The position numbers and the translations under genes are program-made. This document shows positions 52,040 through 61,094 of a stretch of DNA of 64,000 nucleotides, piece after piece. A model generated the notes under the pieces. It was given only the letters and a program-made list of their open reading frames with translations. It did no database searches and was not told the DNA's origin. The stretch is taken from contig NZ_CP031963.1 in assembly GCF_003443675.1 (NCBI RefSeq), positions 2,255,501-2,319,500 of the forward strand, read 5' to 3'. How positions within the stretch are numbered: the stretch's first letter is position 1; every line of letters begins with the position of its first letter. This stretch comes from Aquimarina sp. BL5 (GTDB taxonomy: Bacteria; Bacteroidota; Bacteroidia; Flavobacteriales; Flavobacteriaceae).

Positions 52040-53308
52040 TTATCTTACAGCTATGGGATAGTTTTCTCCTCTGTTACTTACAGTACCAGATGTTCTAGGT
52101 CCGTTTCCTCTAGCGTGCATAATTCCTGCTACGTGAGGCGATGCCATTGAAGTTCCGCTTAATGTAGCGTAACCTCCATTAAGATATGTGCTTCTTACAC
52201 TACTACCCGTAGCGATTACATCGACAGGATTCATATTAAAATTCGAGAAAGATGAAAATCCTCTATTACAAGTCATTGAAGCTACAGTAAAGATGTTTGT
52301 TCCATTTACACAAGCTGGCTGATAATTTGCAGAATTCGCACTACTATTCCCTGCTGCAATTGCAACTCTAGTTCCTCCGTTTGCTAAAGCCAGTAATGCA
52401 CTTCTGTATGAAGAATTACTTGCACACCCAGATCCAAAGAATCCTCCAAGACTTAAATTAGCAACATCTCCAGCTAAATCATATTGTCCAACATGATTAA
52501 TTCCTGATAATATTGTAGCAGTACTACTACCACCACTACATCCAAAAACTCTTACAGGTACTACACTTGCTCCTGCAGAAACTCCTACAACACCAATACT
52601 GTTATTAACAGCTGCTGCTGTTCCAGCTACGTGAGTTCCGTGTCCGTTACAATCATTAGGAGATCCTCCTACAAAAGATCTTGCATAAGTACTATTCGTA
52701 ACTACATTTAGATCTGGATGGTCTAAATCAATACCACTATCGATTACCCAAATCCACTCGTCTTTACCTGCACCATTTGCAGCTCCTCCGGCTCTTGTGA
52801 TACCACAAGGAGTTTGTTGAGCCATTTTTTGGGACATTTTCCCATTGATAACCTCTTCTATTTCGAACTTTGGCAATTCTACAACTCGATTATACTCGAT
52901 TGCAGCGATACTAGGGTCTTTAGATAATTTTTGGAATTCATTATCTCCAAGTTTGATAGCCACCCCAGAAATTTTGGTTGTATAATAACTAAGTACTTTG
53001 GATTGATCCAAATCATTTTCTGATAAAATCGTATTCATTTTTTTAATAGATACTTCAGAAATGTCTCGAACCGATTTTGATTTTTCTTCTCTACTCGTAA
53101 AAGATCGTTTTTCTAAAGCTTTCGATGCCGGAACAATGTTAGAATCTTTAAATACTACGATGTACTCACCAGGAATTATTTTCCCCTCTGTACTAGTAGG
53201 TTCTACAATCGATTCTACCGCTCCATCAGAGAGCTTTTCATTTTGACACGAAGTCATGACTAGTGCTGAGAGTAGTGTGCCCACAGCTAGTTTACCTAAA
53301 TTTTTCAT
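52040..53308 (-). CDS. Subtilisin-like S8 serine peptidase, lipoprotein-type export
   Basis: 422 aa. A lipobox-like VMTSC gives Cys near 21. An I9 propeptide/inhibitor domain (about 45-140, PGEYIVVFKDSN) precedes the S8 catalytic domain: Asp in WVIDSGIDLDHPD, His in GHGTHVAGTAA, Asn in AAGNSS and Ser in GTSMASPHVAG. Secreted or surface-attached protease; it probably autoprocesses. A GCAACAATGTTGC box lies 133 bases upstream, but no matching -7 is found. Confidence 0.92.
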   Translation of the reverse strand: MKNLGKLAVGTLLSALVMTSCQNEKLSDGAVESIVEPTSTEGKIIPGEYIVVFKDSNIVPASKALEKRSFTSREEKSKSVRDISEVSIKKMNTILSENDLDQSKVLSYYTTKISGVAIKLGDNEFQKLSKDPSIAAIEYNRVVELPKFEIEEVINGKMSQKMAQQTPCGITRAGGAANGAGKDEWIWVIDSGIDLDHPDLNVVTNSTYARSFVGGSPNDCNGHGTHVAGTAAAVNNSIGVVGVSAGASVVPVRVFGCSGGSSTATILSGINHVGQYDLAGDVANLSLGGFFGSGCASNSSYRSALLALANGGTRVAIAAGNSSANSANYQPACVNGTNIFTVASMTCNRGFSSFSNFNMNPVDVIATGSSVRSTYLNGGYATLSGTSMASPHVAGIMHARGNGPRTSGTVSNRGENYPIAVR

Positions 53309-53440
53309 ATTGAGTTTAAATTTGTGTTAGATGCCAAATGTATAAATTCAAATGAAAAACTCATTATGGCAAAACCACAAGCTAAGTGACTGAAAAACAA
53401 AAATTAAGAAGGAATTTATATAAAACCAAAAAACATTATT

Positions 53441-53453
53441 GCAACAATGTTGC
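53441..53453. promoter_or_regulatory. Zur-like box, orphan
   Basis: GCAACAATGTTGC, same sequence as the box at 53677, but no TAnnTTTG at the expected distance on either strand. Confidence 0.5.
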
Positions 53454-53676
53454 TTTAATAAAAACAACGTATTACAAAGTATTTAACCAGAAAAATCCTT
53501 CAAGGCAAATTTGTAAGAAATTTCCATTATCAAACAATTAAAACATTAACATTATTTAACTTAAATTAACTATTATTTAACATTAAATGCAATTATTTGA
53601 CTTGTACTAATCGCGATCAACTTTATCCGCACAAGTAATCTATCTGATCTTGGACTTCATTCTAGTTTTAACTAAA

Positions 53677-53714
53677 GCAACAATGTTGCATTTGATAAAA
53701 TAATACTATATTTG
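53677..53714 (+). promoter_or_regulatory. Zur-like box overlapping the -33 element
   Basis: GCAACAATGTTGC (53677-53689). The TTG at 53686-53688 lies 18 bases before TATATTTG (53707-53714). The regulator would cover the -33. Confidence 0.75.
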
Positions 53715-53716
53715 TT

Positions 53717-53905
53717 ATGATTAAAAACTTATTTCCTTGGGTGTATCCAACATACATAGGAGAAACTAGAACATTAATCATGAGAGATTACTTCTTGATC
53801 AATACAAATGGAATCAAAACTAAAGTGGCATATTCATATGGATGTCATAAACAAATCCAGTGGAGAAGCAAAGATAAATATGTCTCATTTAGCACTTTGT
53901 TTTAA
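53717..53905 (+). CDS. Doubtful 62-aa ORF
   Basis: The ATG lies only two bases after the -7 element, so a transcript may start inside or just before the ORF. Translation from its later ATG (residue 22) is possible. No hydrophobic segment or motif. Confidence 0.3.
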   Translation: MIKNLFPWVYPTYIGETRTLIMRDYFLINTNGIKTKVAYSYGCHKQIQWRSKDKYVSFSTLF

Positions 53906-53920
53906 TGTAGCAAAAAATGT

Positions 53921-54454
53921 ATGATTTCTAATAAACTAAAATCCGACAATTGTTTGTTTATGATTTGTCCAACGGATAATATAGAAAGTGTTTTAAGAAA
54001 AACTGATAGTAAAGCATTTTTCTATTCCGCTCTTGGAGCTAATTTTAGGTGGGATACTGATACGCAGGAAAGTCTTATCACCTTAATTGAAAATCAAAAA
54101 ATTACTCAAGTTATTTTTATAACAAAATACACGAATCTTTTCTATAGAGAAGTACTTGAACCAGAAATTGAACCATTTTTTAATGTTAATGAAACATTAC
54201 TACAAATGGATAAAACATTGCCTGATTGTTTGCTAAATCAAAGTGATCCAATTTTAAGAGTGATGCTTTTTGCGTCTCGTCATTTACAAAGACAGCAAAA
54301 GCGCATATTAAAAACTTCGATACTTGGAAAAGCTCTAAAACAACGTACAATCACAACACAAAGTTTTATATACCACCCCAATAATCAAATTTTTTACCCT
54401 CCAAAAATGATTGAAAAAAAAGTGTTGTTATATGGTCAATTATCTCCTAACTAA
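53921..54454 (+). CDS. Hypothetical protein of the zinc operon, 177 aa
   Basis: Begins MISNKLKSDNCLFMICPTDNIE. The alternating strand/helix pattern with FYSALGANFRWDTDTQESL and ITQVIFITKYTNLFY reminds me of unnamed Bacteroidota proteins with a beta-carbonic-anhydrase-like or Rossmann core, seen in zinc-responsive clusters. No zinc-ligand motif can be assigned. Leads the run 53921-58752. Confidence 0.6.
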   Translation: MISNKLKSDNCLFMICPTDNIESVLRKTDSKAFFYSALGANFRWDTDTQESLITLIENQKITQVIFITKYTNLFYREVLEPEIEPFFNVNETLLQMDKTLPDCLLNQSDPILRVMLFASRHLQRQQKRILKTSILGKALKQRTITTQSFIYHPNNQIFYPPKMIEKKVLLYGQLSPN

Positions 54455-54517
54455 ACGTGAATATTATTATCTCTTATCTCAAACAAATATTATCAAAATA
54501 ATTAAAACACCGTCGAT

Positions 54518-55036
54518 ATGAAATCCCACCAGATATTACTTCTTGGATGTTTATTACTTTTTTCAACATCATTTAGCAGTTCGCATCCCATAAAATTAAC
54601 CTCATCATTAATTCAATCTTTTCCGGAAAGTAATAGTTTAGGAGTAGAGTGCAGAGTGTTTATTGATGATTTTACTTTTAGTATGAACGATACATTTACC
54701 AAAAATTTTAATGCATCAGACTTATCCAAAGAAGATATTGAAGGAATTGAAAATTATTTTAAAAAGTATTATAAAATAATCATTAATGATAAAATATATA
54801 CCCTTACATATATTTCATCAGAAGTTTTTGAAAAGCATAATGTTTTATCAATTAAGTTTTCCAAAAAGATTCCGGTGATAAAAGAGGGAGATCAAATTTG
54901 TATCGAAAACACACTTTTTTTTCAAGAATTTGATTTTTTACAATCAAATAGAATGACTGTTCGTATACCTCCTTTTATTTCAGAAGATTACTTCGAAGTT
55001 ACATCACTAGACAAACCTATCACCCTTAATTTATAA
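54518..55036 (+). CDS. DUF6702-like secreted protein
   Basis: 172 aa. A signal peptide (about 1-20, ending STSFSSSHP) is followed by SSHPIKLTSSLI, the DUF6702 start. The rest is beta-rich, with two short helices. DUF6702 proteins usually precede HupE/UreJ-like genes, as here (13 bases). Confidence 0.72.
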   Translation: MKSHQILLLGCLLLFSTSFSSSHPIKLTSSLIQSFPESNSLGVECRVFIDDFTFSMNDTFTKNFNASDLSKEDIEGIENYFKKYYKIIINDKIYTLTYISSEVFEKHNVLSIKFSKKIPVIKEGDQICIENTLFFQEFDFLQSNRMTVRIPPFISEDYFEVTSLDKPITLNL

Positions 55037-55049
55037 TACCCTAATCCTA

Positions 55050-55637
55050 ATGGATAATTTAAGTTCTTTTTTTATTAATGGATGGGATCATATCGTAGAT
55101 ATTAATGCGTACGACCATTTATTATTTGTAATGACATTATGTGCCGCTTTTAAACTAGAGCAATGGAAACAAATATTAGTTATTATTACGGCCTTTACTA
55201 TTGGACATAGCGGAACTCTCATATTAAGTGCTTTGGATATAATTCCAGCCAATTCTAAACTTATAGATATGCTAATCCCTTTTACCATTATGATAACAGC
55301 ATTAGCAAACATTATTAATTATAATAAAGAGGGTAAATTTTCAGATACTAAATTAAAGTATGGTATTGCATTAGTTTTTGGTTTAATTCATGGATTAGCG
55401 TTTGCTAGTAATTTTAAATTTATGCTATTTAGTGATAGTATCGTTATGCCCCTATTGGCATTTAACATTGGAATTGAGGTTGGACAATTATTTATTGTAC
55501 TACTTTTTATGATATCACTATGGGTATATACTAAATTTATTAAAGGAGCGCATTTTAAATGGAACTTGTTTATTTCGGGAGCGGGTTTTGGAATTGCTGC
55601 AACTATTTTGTTGAATGCAGTTCATGGTGGACAGTAA
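55050..55637 (+). CDS. HupE/UreJ family membrane protein
   Basis: 195 aa, about six helices. A HupE-like start, NGWDHIVDINAYDHLLFVMTLCAAF, has the His/Asp residues of the family; ALVFGLIHGLAFA and FNIGIEVGQL follow. Members of this family carry nickel, cobalt or, in such contexts, probably zinc. The Zur-like box upstream of the operon favours zinc. Confidence 0.85.
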   Translation: MDNLSSFFINGWDHIVDINAYDHLLFVMTLCAAFKLEQWKQILVIITAFTIGHSGTLILSALDIIPANSKLIDMLIPFTIMITALANIINYNKEGKFSDTKLKYGIALVFGLIHGLAFASNFKFMLFSDSIVMPLLAFNIGIEVGQLFIVLLFMISLWVYTKFIKGAHFKWNLFISGAGFGIAATILLNAVHGGQ

Positions 55638-55704
55638 AAAGAACCAATACCACTCAAGAAAAAACAAATTATTAGCGAGAACTATTTCTTAATACAATTT
55701 TAAT

Positions 55705-56658
55705 ATGTTGGATCGTATCCTTTTATCTATTTTATGTTGCTTTATTTTTATTTCTTGCCAGAAGAAAACACAAGAGCTAGAAGAACCTTCTGTTATCGAT
55801 CGAAAAAAGATTGATGCAGCTTTTGGTAACGACGTATCCAAATTATTATTAGATCATTTATATATCGTTGTGGACAGCGTTACTTATGAGAAATTACTAA
55901 AGCATAATCACTGGAAAAACACATATGCTTCTCTAGATTTGGGGTTACCAGATTTTGCTCCCATACATGAGAAAGCATCTACGTGCTATTTACGAGGGCA
56001 TCATCATTATATTGAAATTCTAGGTCCAGAAAATTCATATAACGAACCTGTTGGAAAAAGCGGTATCGGTTTCTCTCTAAAAAATAACAATGAACGTTTC
56101 CATTTAGGAGTCAAACCAAAATTAAAAGAAATTGAAGACTCGTTTCTTTACGCTACTGAAATTGTAAAAATGCCTTTAGAAGGCCATAAACACACTTGGT
56201 TTAAAGCTTTTTACACACCTAGTCCTAGTACAGCTTTGCATACCTGGTATGGTTTTTATAATCCAGCTTTCTTAGATAGTCTTTATGGAAAAAAACACGT
56301 AACGTATTCGCGAGAAGCATTTCTGAAACCCGCTTACACAGACCAAAAACTTTTTAACGGAATTAAAAAAATTCATCTAAGCTGTACCCCAAATGATTAC
56401 CGCCGTATTGCCAAAGAGCTAGGATACTTAAAATGTAAACTCTTAGAAAAAAATGGTGAAATACTTACTATAGCCAGTGGTGATGTCACAATCAAAATAG
56501 AACCTTCAGACGAAGTTACCTATAGTAGAATTACTAAGATAATTTGTCGATTAAATAATGAGGATAATAGTATTACACAATTAGGTAACATTACTGTCAC
56601 CAATCAAGGTGCCGAATCTACATGGAATTTTGATGAATTACATAAAAATAACCTTTGA
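55705..56658 (+). CDS. DUF5829-like lipoprotein
   Basis: 317 aa. The lipobox FISC gives Cys near 18. The body, from LLDHLYIVVDSVTYEKLL to HYIEILGPE and HTWFKAFYTP, resembles a VOC-type fold as in DUF5829 (conserved HLY, HYIE). Envelope protein. Fourth gene of the zinc-type operon. Role unknown. Confidence 0.65.
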   Translation: MLDRILLSILCCFIFISCQKKTQELEEPSVIDRKKIDAAFGNDVSKLLLDHLYIVVDSVTYEKLLKHNHWKNTYASLDLGLPDFAPIHEKASTCYLRGHHHYIEILGPENSYNEPVGKSGIGFSLKNNNERFHLGVKPKLKEIEDSFLYATEIVKMPLEGHKHTWFKAFYTPSPSTALHTWYGFYNPAFLDSLYGKKHVTYSREAFLKPAYTDQKLFNGIKKIHLSCTPNDYRRIAKELGYLKCKLLEKNGEILTIASGDVTIKIEPSDEVTYSRITKIICRLNNEDNSITQLGNITVTNQGAESTWNFDELHKNNL

Positions 56659-56691
56659 AAAAGATTTAATATTAATTAAAACTAAAACAAA

Positions 56692-57513
56692 ATGAATAAA
56701 TACACACATCATCTGGCTTTTGCTTTATCTCTACTATTTTTAATCACTTCAGCCTGTAAACAACAAAAAAAAGTTCCTGAGACTATTGATAGTGTTGATA
56801 CTGAAATTACTGAAGAGGTAGTAGAACCAGAAATTATATTAGAAAAGTTAAAAGGTTCTCCTGCATATGCTGATGCAACACTTATTTTGGATAGTTCTGA
56901 AGAAATAGTTGCTAAAAAATCTGGAGAAATGGATTTTTCTTTTAAAGTTGAAAATTACGAATTAGGTGCTCAAACTTCAGGTGCAAATGCACAAAAGTTA
57001 GCAAATTCGGGAAAAGGCCAGCATATTCATTTTATTCTAAATAATCAACCCTACTCTGCTCATTATGAAGCTATTTTCAAAAAAGAAATCCCTGACGGCA
57101 TTCATCATTTGGTTGCTTTTTTAAGCCGTTCATTTCATGAATCTGTAAAAAATGAAAATTCTGTAGTGGTTCGTAAACTGATAGTAGGAGAAAACCCTGA
57201 GGATAAGCTAAATCTTACTATGAAAACACCAGCTCTTATTTATAGCAGACCTAAAGGCGAATACAAAGGAAAAGATACAGAACAAATTTTATTGGATTTC
57301 TTTGTTTTAAACACCACACTTTCTGAAGAAGGAAATAAAGTTCGAGCTAAAATTAATAATAAAGAATTTATAATTACCGAATGGGTTCCTCACATTATCA
57401 AAGGGCTTCCTATGGGAGAAGTTACTATTCAATTAGAATTAGTTGATGCATCGGGAAATTTGATTCCAGGACCATTTAACAAAGTAACTCGTACTGTAAC
57501 ACTAAAAGAATAG
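56692..57513 (+). CDS. Lipoprotein, 273 aa, unknown family
   Basis: The lipobox SAC gives Cys22. An acidic linker (about 30-52) precedes a beta-sandwich region with HIHFILNNQPY and GIHHLVAFLSRS, then a second strand-rich part. A His-rich surface (GQHIHF, HYEAIF, IHHL) could bind metal. 27 bases before the GTPase. Confidence 0.6.
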   Translation: MNKYTHHLAFALSLLFLITSACKQQKKVPETIDSVDTEITEEVVEPEIILEKLKGSPAYADATLILDSSEEIVAKKSGEMDFSFKVENYELGAQTSGANAQKLANSGKGQHIHFILNNQPYSAHYEAIFKKEIPDGIHHLVAFLSRSFHESVKNENSVVVRKLIVGENPEDKLNLTMKTPALIYSRPKGEYKGKDTEQILLDFFVLNTTLSEEGNKVRAKINNKEFIITEWVPHIIKGLPMGEVTIQLELVDASGNLIPGPFNKVTRTVTLKE

Positions 57514-57540
57514 ATTCTCAAACCAAAAAAAATCAAATCA

Positions 57541-58752
57541 ATGAAAAAACTACCTGTAACTGTATTGAGCGGCTTTCTTGGCGCAGGAAAAACAACACTT
57601 TTAAATCATATTTTACACAACAAAGAAGGATTAAAAGTTGCCGTTATTGTCAATGACATGAGTGAAATCAATATTGATGCGCAACTTGTAGAAAACGAAA
57701 ATACGCTTTCTAGAACTGAAGAAAAGCTTGTGGAAATGTCCAATGGATGTATCTGCTGTACCTTACGAGAAGATCTAATGGTAGAAGTAGAAAAACTAGC
57801 CAAAGAGCAACGGTTTGATTATCTAATTATAGAAAGTACTGGAATTTCTGAACCTATTCCGGTAGCGCAAACTTTTAGTTTCGCCAGTGAAGATGGGCAA
57901 CTGGATTTAAGTAGATTTAGCTATGTAGATACCATGGTTACTGTTGTGGATGGTTATAATTTTCTAAAGGATTTTTCCAGCCCGCAATATTTGACGGATA
58001 GAAATCTCACCAATATTGAAGGTGACGACCGCACCATTGTAAACCTACTTACAGACCAAGTAGAGTTTGCAAATGTAATTTTGCTGAATAAAGTTGATTT
58101 GATAACAGAATCAGAATTAAGGAATTTATACGATATTATCCATAAGTTAAATCCAAATGCTCGTATCATCCCTACTCAAAATTCCCAAGTTTCTTTTAAA
58201 GAAGTAATTGACACAGGTTTATTTGACTTTGAAGAAGCAGAAACATCTGCAGGATGGATTCAAGAGCTTGAGAATGAACATGTGCCCGAAACCGAAGAAT
58301 ATGGGATTGGTTCTTTTGTTTATAGAAAGCGTAAACCTTTTCATCCAGAGCGATTTTTAGATTTTGCAACGGATCACTTTCCATCAAACATTATTCGAAG
58401 TAAAGGATTATTTTGGCTTGCCTCTCGCCCCGATCAAGCTCTTATTTGGGGCTCAGCAGGTGGATCATTAAAAACAGACCCAGCCGGAGTCTGGTGGGCT
58501 TCTATGGATTTTAGTGAAAGAATCAGTTATGCCTCATTCATAGACAATCAAAAGATGATTGAATCAGATTGGGACGTTTCTTTTGGTGACCGTAAAATTG
58601 AATTGGTATTCATCGGTCAAAATATCGATGTAAATCTTGTAACTAAAGAACTTGATAACTGTTTGCTCACAGAATCAGAGCTTGATCAATGGAAAAGTGG
58701 AACATTTTCAACAAATGATCATTGGCCTATTCCTAATTACCAAGAATCATAA
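57541..58752 (+). CDS. COG0523 (CobW/ZigA-type) GTPase, candidate zinc chaperone
   Basis: 403 aa. Walker [12 protein letters not shown] near 12; metal motif CICCTLRED near 74 (C-x-C-C); NLLT/LLNKVDL G-motif near 185; CobW C-terminal domain (about 270-395). In the zinc-regulated branch this GTPase loads zinc onto client enzymes during scarcity. Last gene of the Zur-box operon. Confidence 0.9.
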   Translation: MKKLPVTVLSGFLGAGKTTLLNHILHNKEGLKVAVIVNDMSEINIDAQLVENENTLSRTEEKLVEMSNGCICCTLREDLMVEVEKLAKEQRFDYLIIESTGISEPIPVAQTFSFASEDGQLDLSRFSYVDTMVTVVDGYNFLKDFSSPQYLTDRNLTNIEGDDRTIVNLLTDQVEFANVILLNKVDLITESELRNLYDIIHKLNPNARIIPTQNSQVSFKEVIDTGLFDFEEAETSAGWIQELENEHVPETEEYGIGSFVYRKRKPFHPERFLDFATDHFPSNIIRSKGLFWLASRPDQALIWGSAGGSLKTDPAGVWWASMDFSERISYASFIDNQKMIESDWDVSFGDRKIELVFIGQNIDVNLVTKELDNCLLTESELDQWKSGTFSTNDHWPIPNYQES

Positions 58753-58779
58753 ATACAACAGATATAAATAAAAGATTCG

Positions 58780-58823
58780 AAAGGAACAGCCCGGTTTGCG
58801 CATCATCTTACTGGGCCTGTTTC
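58780..58823. terminator. Imperfect terminator hairpin between convergent operons
   Basis: GGAACAGCCCGGT and ACTGGGCCTGTTTC can pair with one bulge and one mismatch around a ~14-base loop. Confidence 0.6.
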
Positions 58824-58877
58824 TTTGCAATTATAAAAACATGAGTTCCAAAACTATTAGTAATAAATGAAGTTCAT

Positions 58878-59792
58878 CTATACTGTAATCGTGCTTGCTT
58901 TAGAGACCTTACTTTTTTCGCTGTCAAAATAGAAATCTATTCTTCCTAAATATAAGCCATAACAACCAACCTGGTTGACAAGTACATCTTTATCCTTCCT
59001 GTTTTTTACTACTGTTGGTTCCTTAAGAAAGGTATGTGTATGTCCCCCAATGATAAGATCAATGTTCTCTGTAGCTTTAGCCAGACTCAGATCACTAACC
59101 TTATTTGGTTCGTTTTTATAATCATATCCTAAATGAGATAAACATATAACTAAATCACATTTTTCCTCATTTTTTAGTTTGGCACTCATATCCTGAGCAA
59201 TATCTATAGGATTAAGATATTTAGTTTCTTTATATAGATCTTTCATTACTAACCCTTCCAGTGCTACCCCCAAACCAAATATTCCTATCTTGATAGTATC
59301 TTTTATTATTATTTCATAAGGTTTAACAAACGTATCCATTACCGTATTAGAAAAATCATAATTGGCAGAAACAAATTTAAATCCAGCATACGGCATTTGG
59401 GCATGCAATCCTTCAATACCATTATCAAAATCATGATTGCCTATAGTGGCGACATCATATTTAAGCATACTCATTAACTTGAACTCTAGTTCACCTCCAT
59501 AAAAATTAAAATAAGGGGTTCCTTGAAAAATATCACCTGCGTCTAACAGCAAGGTATTTGGGTTCTCTTTTCTAATACTTTCAATAATGGTTGCTCTTCG
59601 TGCAACGCCTCCTTTATTTGAATTCCTGCCTTCTTCAGGACCAAATGGATCTATATGACTATGCACGTCATTTGTATGTAAAATCGTTATTTTTTTTGCT
59701 TGGCTAGCAGAAAATGATGTTAAACCAACTCCACCAATAGTCATCAAACCTGTAGTTAAAGCGGTATGTTTTACAAATTCTCTTCGTTTCAT
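58878..59792 (-). CDS. 5'-nucleotidase metallophosphatase half, Tat-exported
   Basis: 304 aa. A Tat-like signal KRREFVKHTALTTGLM is followed by the calcineurin-like metal motifs HTNDVHSHIDPF, LLDAGDIFQGTPYFN, GNHDFDNG and GGHTHTF. It corresponds to the N-terminal catalytic half of UshA-type enzymes; the C-half is the separate gene 11 bases upstream. Uses two metal ions and is outside the inner membrane. Confidence 0.9.
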   Translation of the reverse strand: MKRREFVKHTALTTGLMTIGGVGLTSFSASQAKKITILHTNDVHSHIDPFGPEEGRNSNKGGVARRATIIESIRKENPNTLLLDAGDIFQGTPYFNFYGGELEFKLMSMLKYDVATIGNHDFDNGIEGLHAQMPYAGFKFVSANYDFSNTVMDTFVKPYEIIIKDTIKIGIFGLGVALEGLVMKDLYKETKYLNPIDIAQDMSAKLKNEEKCDLVICLSHLGYDYKNEPNKVSDLSLAKATENIDLIIGGHTHTFLKEPTVVKNRKDKDVLVNQVGCYGLYLGRIDFYFDSEKSKVSKASTITV

Positions 59793-59803
59793 TTCTTTAT
59801 TTA

Positions 59804-60589
59804 TTAATTAATTTGTAAAAATCTATCATCTATTATTGGTGAGATCGTATCTACCTTTGTAAAATAATCGATCATGGCATTTCGTATTTTGTAATTTAAC
59901 TTATGCGTTCTCTCAGCAAGCTCAAAAAAATACATCTCATCTCCCCCATTATATAAATAATCATTAGTGGCTACAAAGTAAATCTCTTCATCGTTAATTT
60001 CCGTATTATTGATCAATGCACTCACAATATTAAAATCTTTATCAACAGTTAATTTTAACCCAGAAATAGGATGCGCTTTTCTAGCTTTTTGTAAATATTC
60101 AATCAATTTTCTGATATGGATACCTTTCATTTCAGCAACTATAATACTGTTCTCAAATGGCATCACTTGATATGCTGTGCGCGCTGTGATATTTCCTTTC
60201 GGTATTGATGCTCGTATTCCACCGTGGTTTAACAGTACCATATCGATTGCATTTTTAGTCTTCGACATAAAAAAAGGATTGGATTGTTCTAAAACAATAT
60301 CTGCCATTAAGTTACCTATTGCGGTATTCAAGATTCCATCCCTTTTGGAATATGCCTCTGGTGCATAAGCCAAAACACTATCTAAGGTCTTATTTACGTG
60401 TGATCTATATGGCTTAATAAAAGCCTCTATATCTAAGTTATTAGGAATAGTATCGTTGATTTCAATTCGTATTCCTTCTACTTGTACTAGATGTTCCTTT
60501 TTTTGGCAAGATGAGAGTACTATTATAACTGTAAGTAAAAAGAAATTTTTATAAATTATATTTTTTAGAAGGTAATTATGATGTGTCAT
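59804..60589 (-). CDS. 5'-nucleotidase C-terminal domain protein
   Basis: 261 aa. The hydrophobic start with SSC acts as a lipobox. The 5'-nucleotidase C-terminal domain (about 60-250) has GNLMADIVLEQ, LNHGGIRASIPKG and YLYNGGDEMYFF, the nucleoside-binding half. It is normally fused to the catalytic half, so the two gene products should associate. Confidence 0.88.
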   Translation of the reverse strand: MTHHNYLLKNIIYKNFFLLTVIIVLSSCQKKEHLVQVEGIRIEINDTIPNNLDIEAFIKPYRSHVNKTLDSVLAYAPEAYSKRDGILNTAIGNLMADIVLEQSNPFFMSKTKNAIDMVLLNHGGIRASIPKGNITARTAYQVMPFENSIIVAEMKGIHIRKLIEYLQKARKAHPISGLKLTVDKDFNIVSALINNTEINDEEIYFVATNDYLYNGGDEMYFFELAERTHKLNYKIRNAMIDYFTKVDTISPIIDDRFLQIN

Positions 60590-60656
60590 TTTATCTATGT
60601 ATTCTAAAATTTGATGAATTCTTTTCCTAACAACTAAGGTATAATTTTAATTCAAT

Positions 60657-61094
60657 TTATTGTACCAATTTCGCTGTTGCTTCTTTTAATATATAATTAC
60701 AATGATCTACATCTTCTACATTTAGTTCCAGTATTCCGGTAACTTCTATTACCTGATCTGTTTTATAGTTTTGTTTATTTCTAAAAATAACTTCTATAAT
60801 AGTTTCAGGACCTGCACCTCCACAGAAAAAACAGGAAGACATAGGGTTTCTGGATACCATATGAAATTCTTCTTCATAAGAAAAATCTAAAAAATAACCT
60901 CTGATAGTAATTTTATCTCCTTCATATGATTTTATAATGGGGCCAAATGTTGGTTTCAGAAAATAGTCATCATAATGTACGTTATAAATATTATGAAAAC
61001 TAACTTCTTCTAAATCCTCCCAAGATAATTTTTGCTGAGCAAAAAGATGAAACGAAATACTTATGAAAATAAGTGATAAAAATACTTTAGGCAT
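60657..61094 (-). CDS. Secreted DUF3299-like protein, 145 aa
   Basis: Signal peptide about 1-19 (ending LFAQQ). The motif MSSCFFCGGAGPETIIEV near residue 92 and an OB-like strand set mark it as the small exported family found with MacB-type ABC genes. It overlaps the permease gene by 8 bases. Confidence 0.75.
   Translation of the reverse strand: MPKVFLSLIFISISFHLFAQQKLSWEDLEEVSFHNIYNVHYDDYFLKPTFGPIIKSYEGDKITIRGYFLDFSYEEEFHMVSRNPMSSCFFCGGAGPETIIEVIFRNKQNYKTDQVIEVTGILELNVEDVDHCNYILKEATAKLVQ

Larger units (their letters stand above)
53309..53716. other. Intergenic region with two Zur-like boxes
   Basis: 408 bases between divergent genes holding boxes at 53441-53453 and 53677-53689 and a promoter at 53686-53714. 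No further ORF was seen. Confidence 0.6.
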
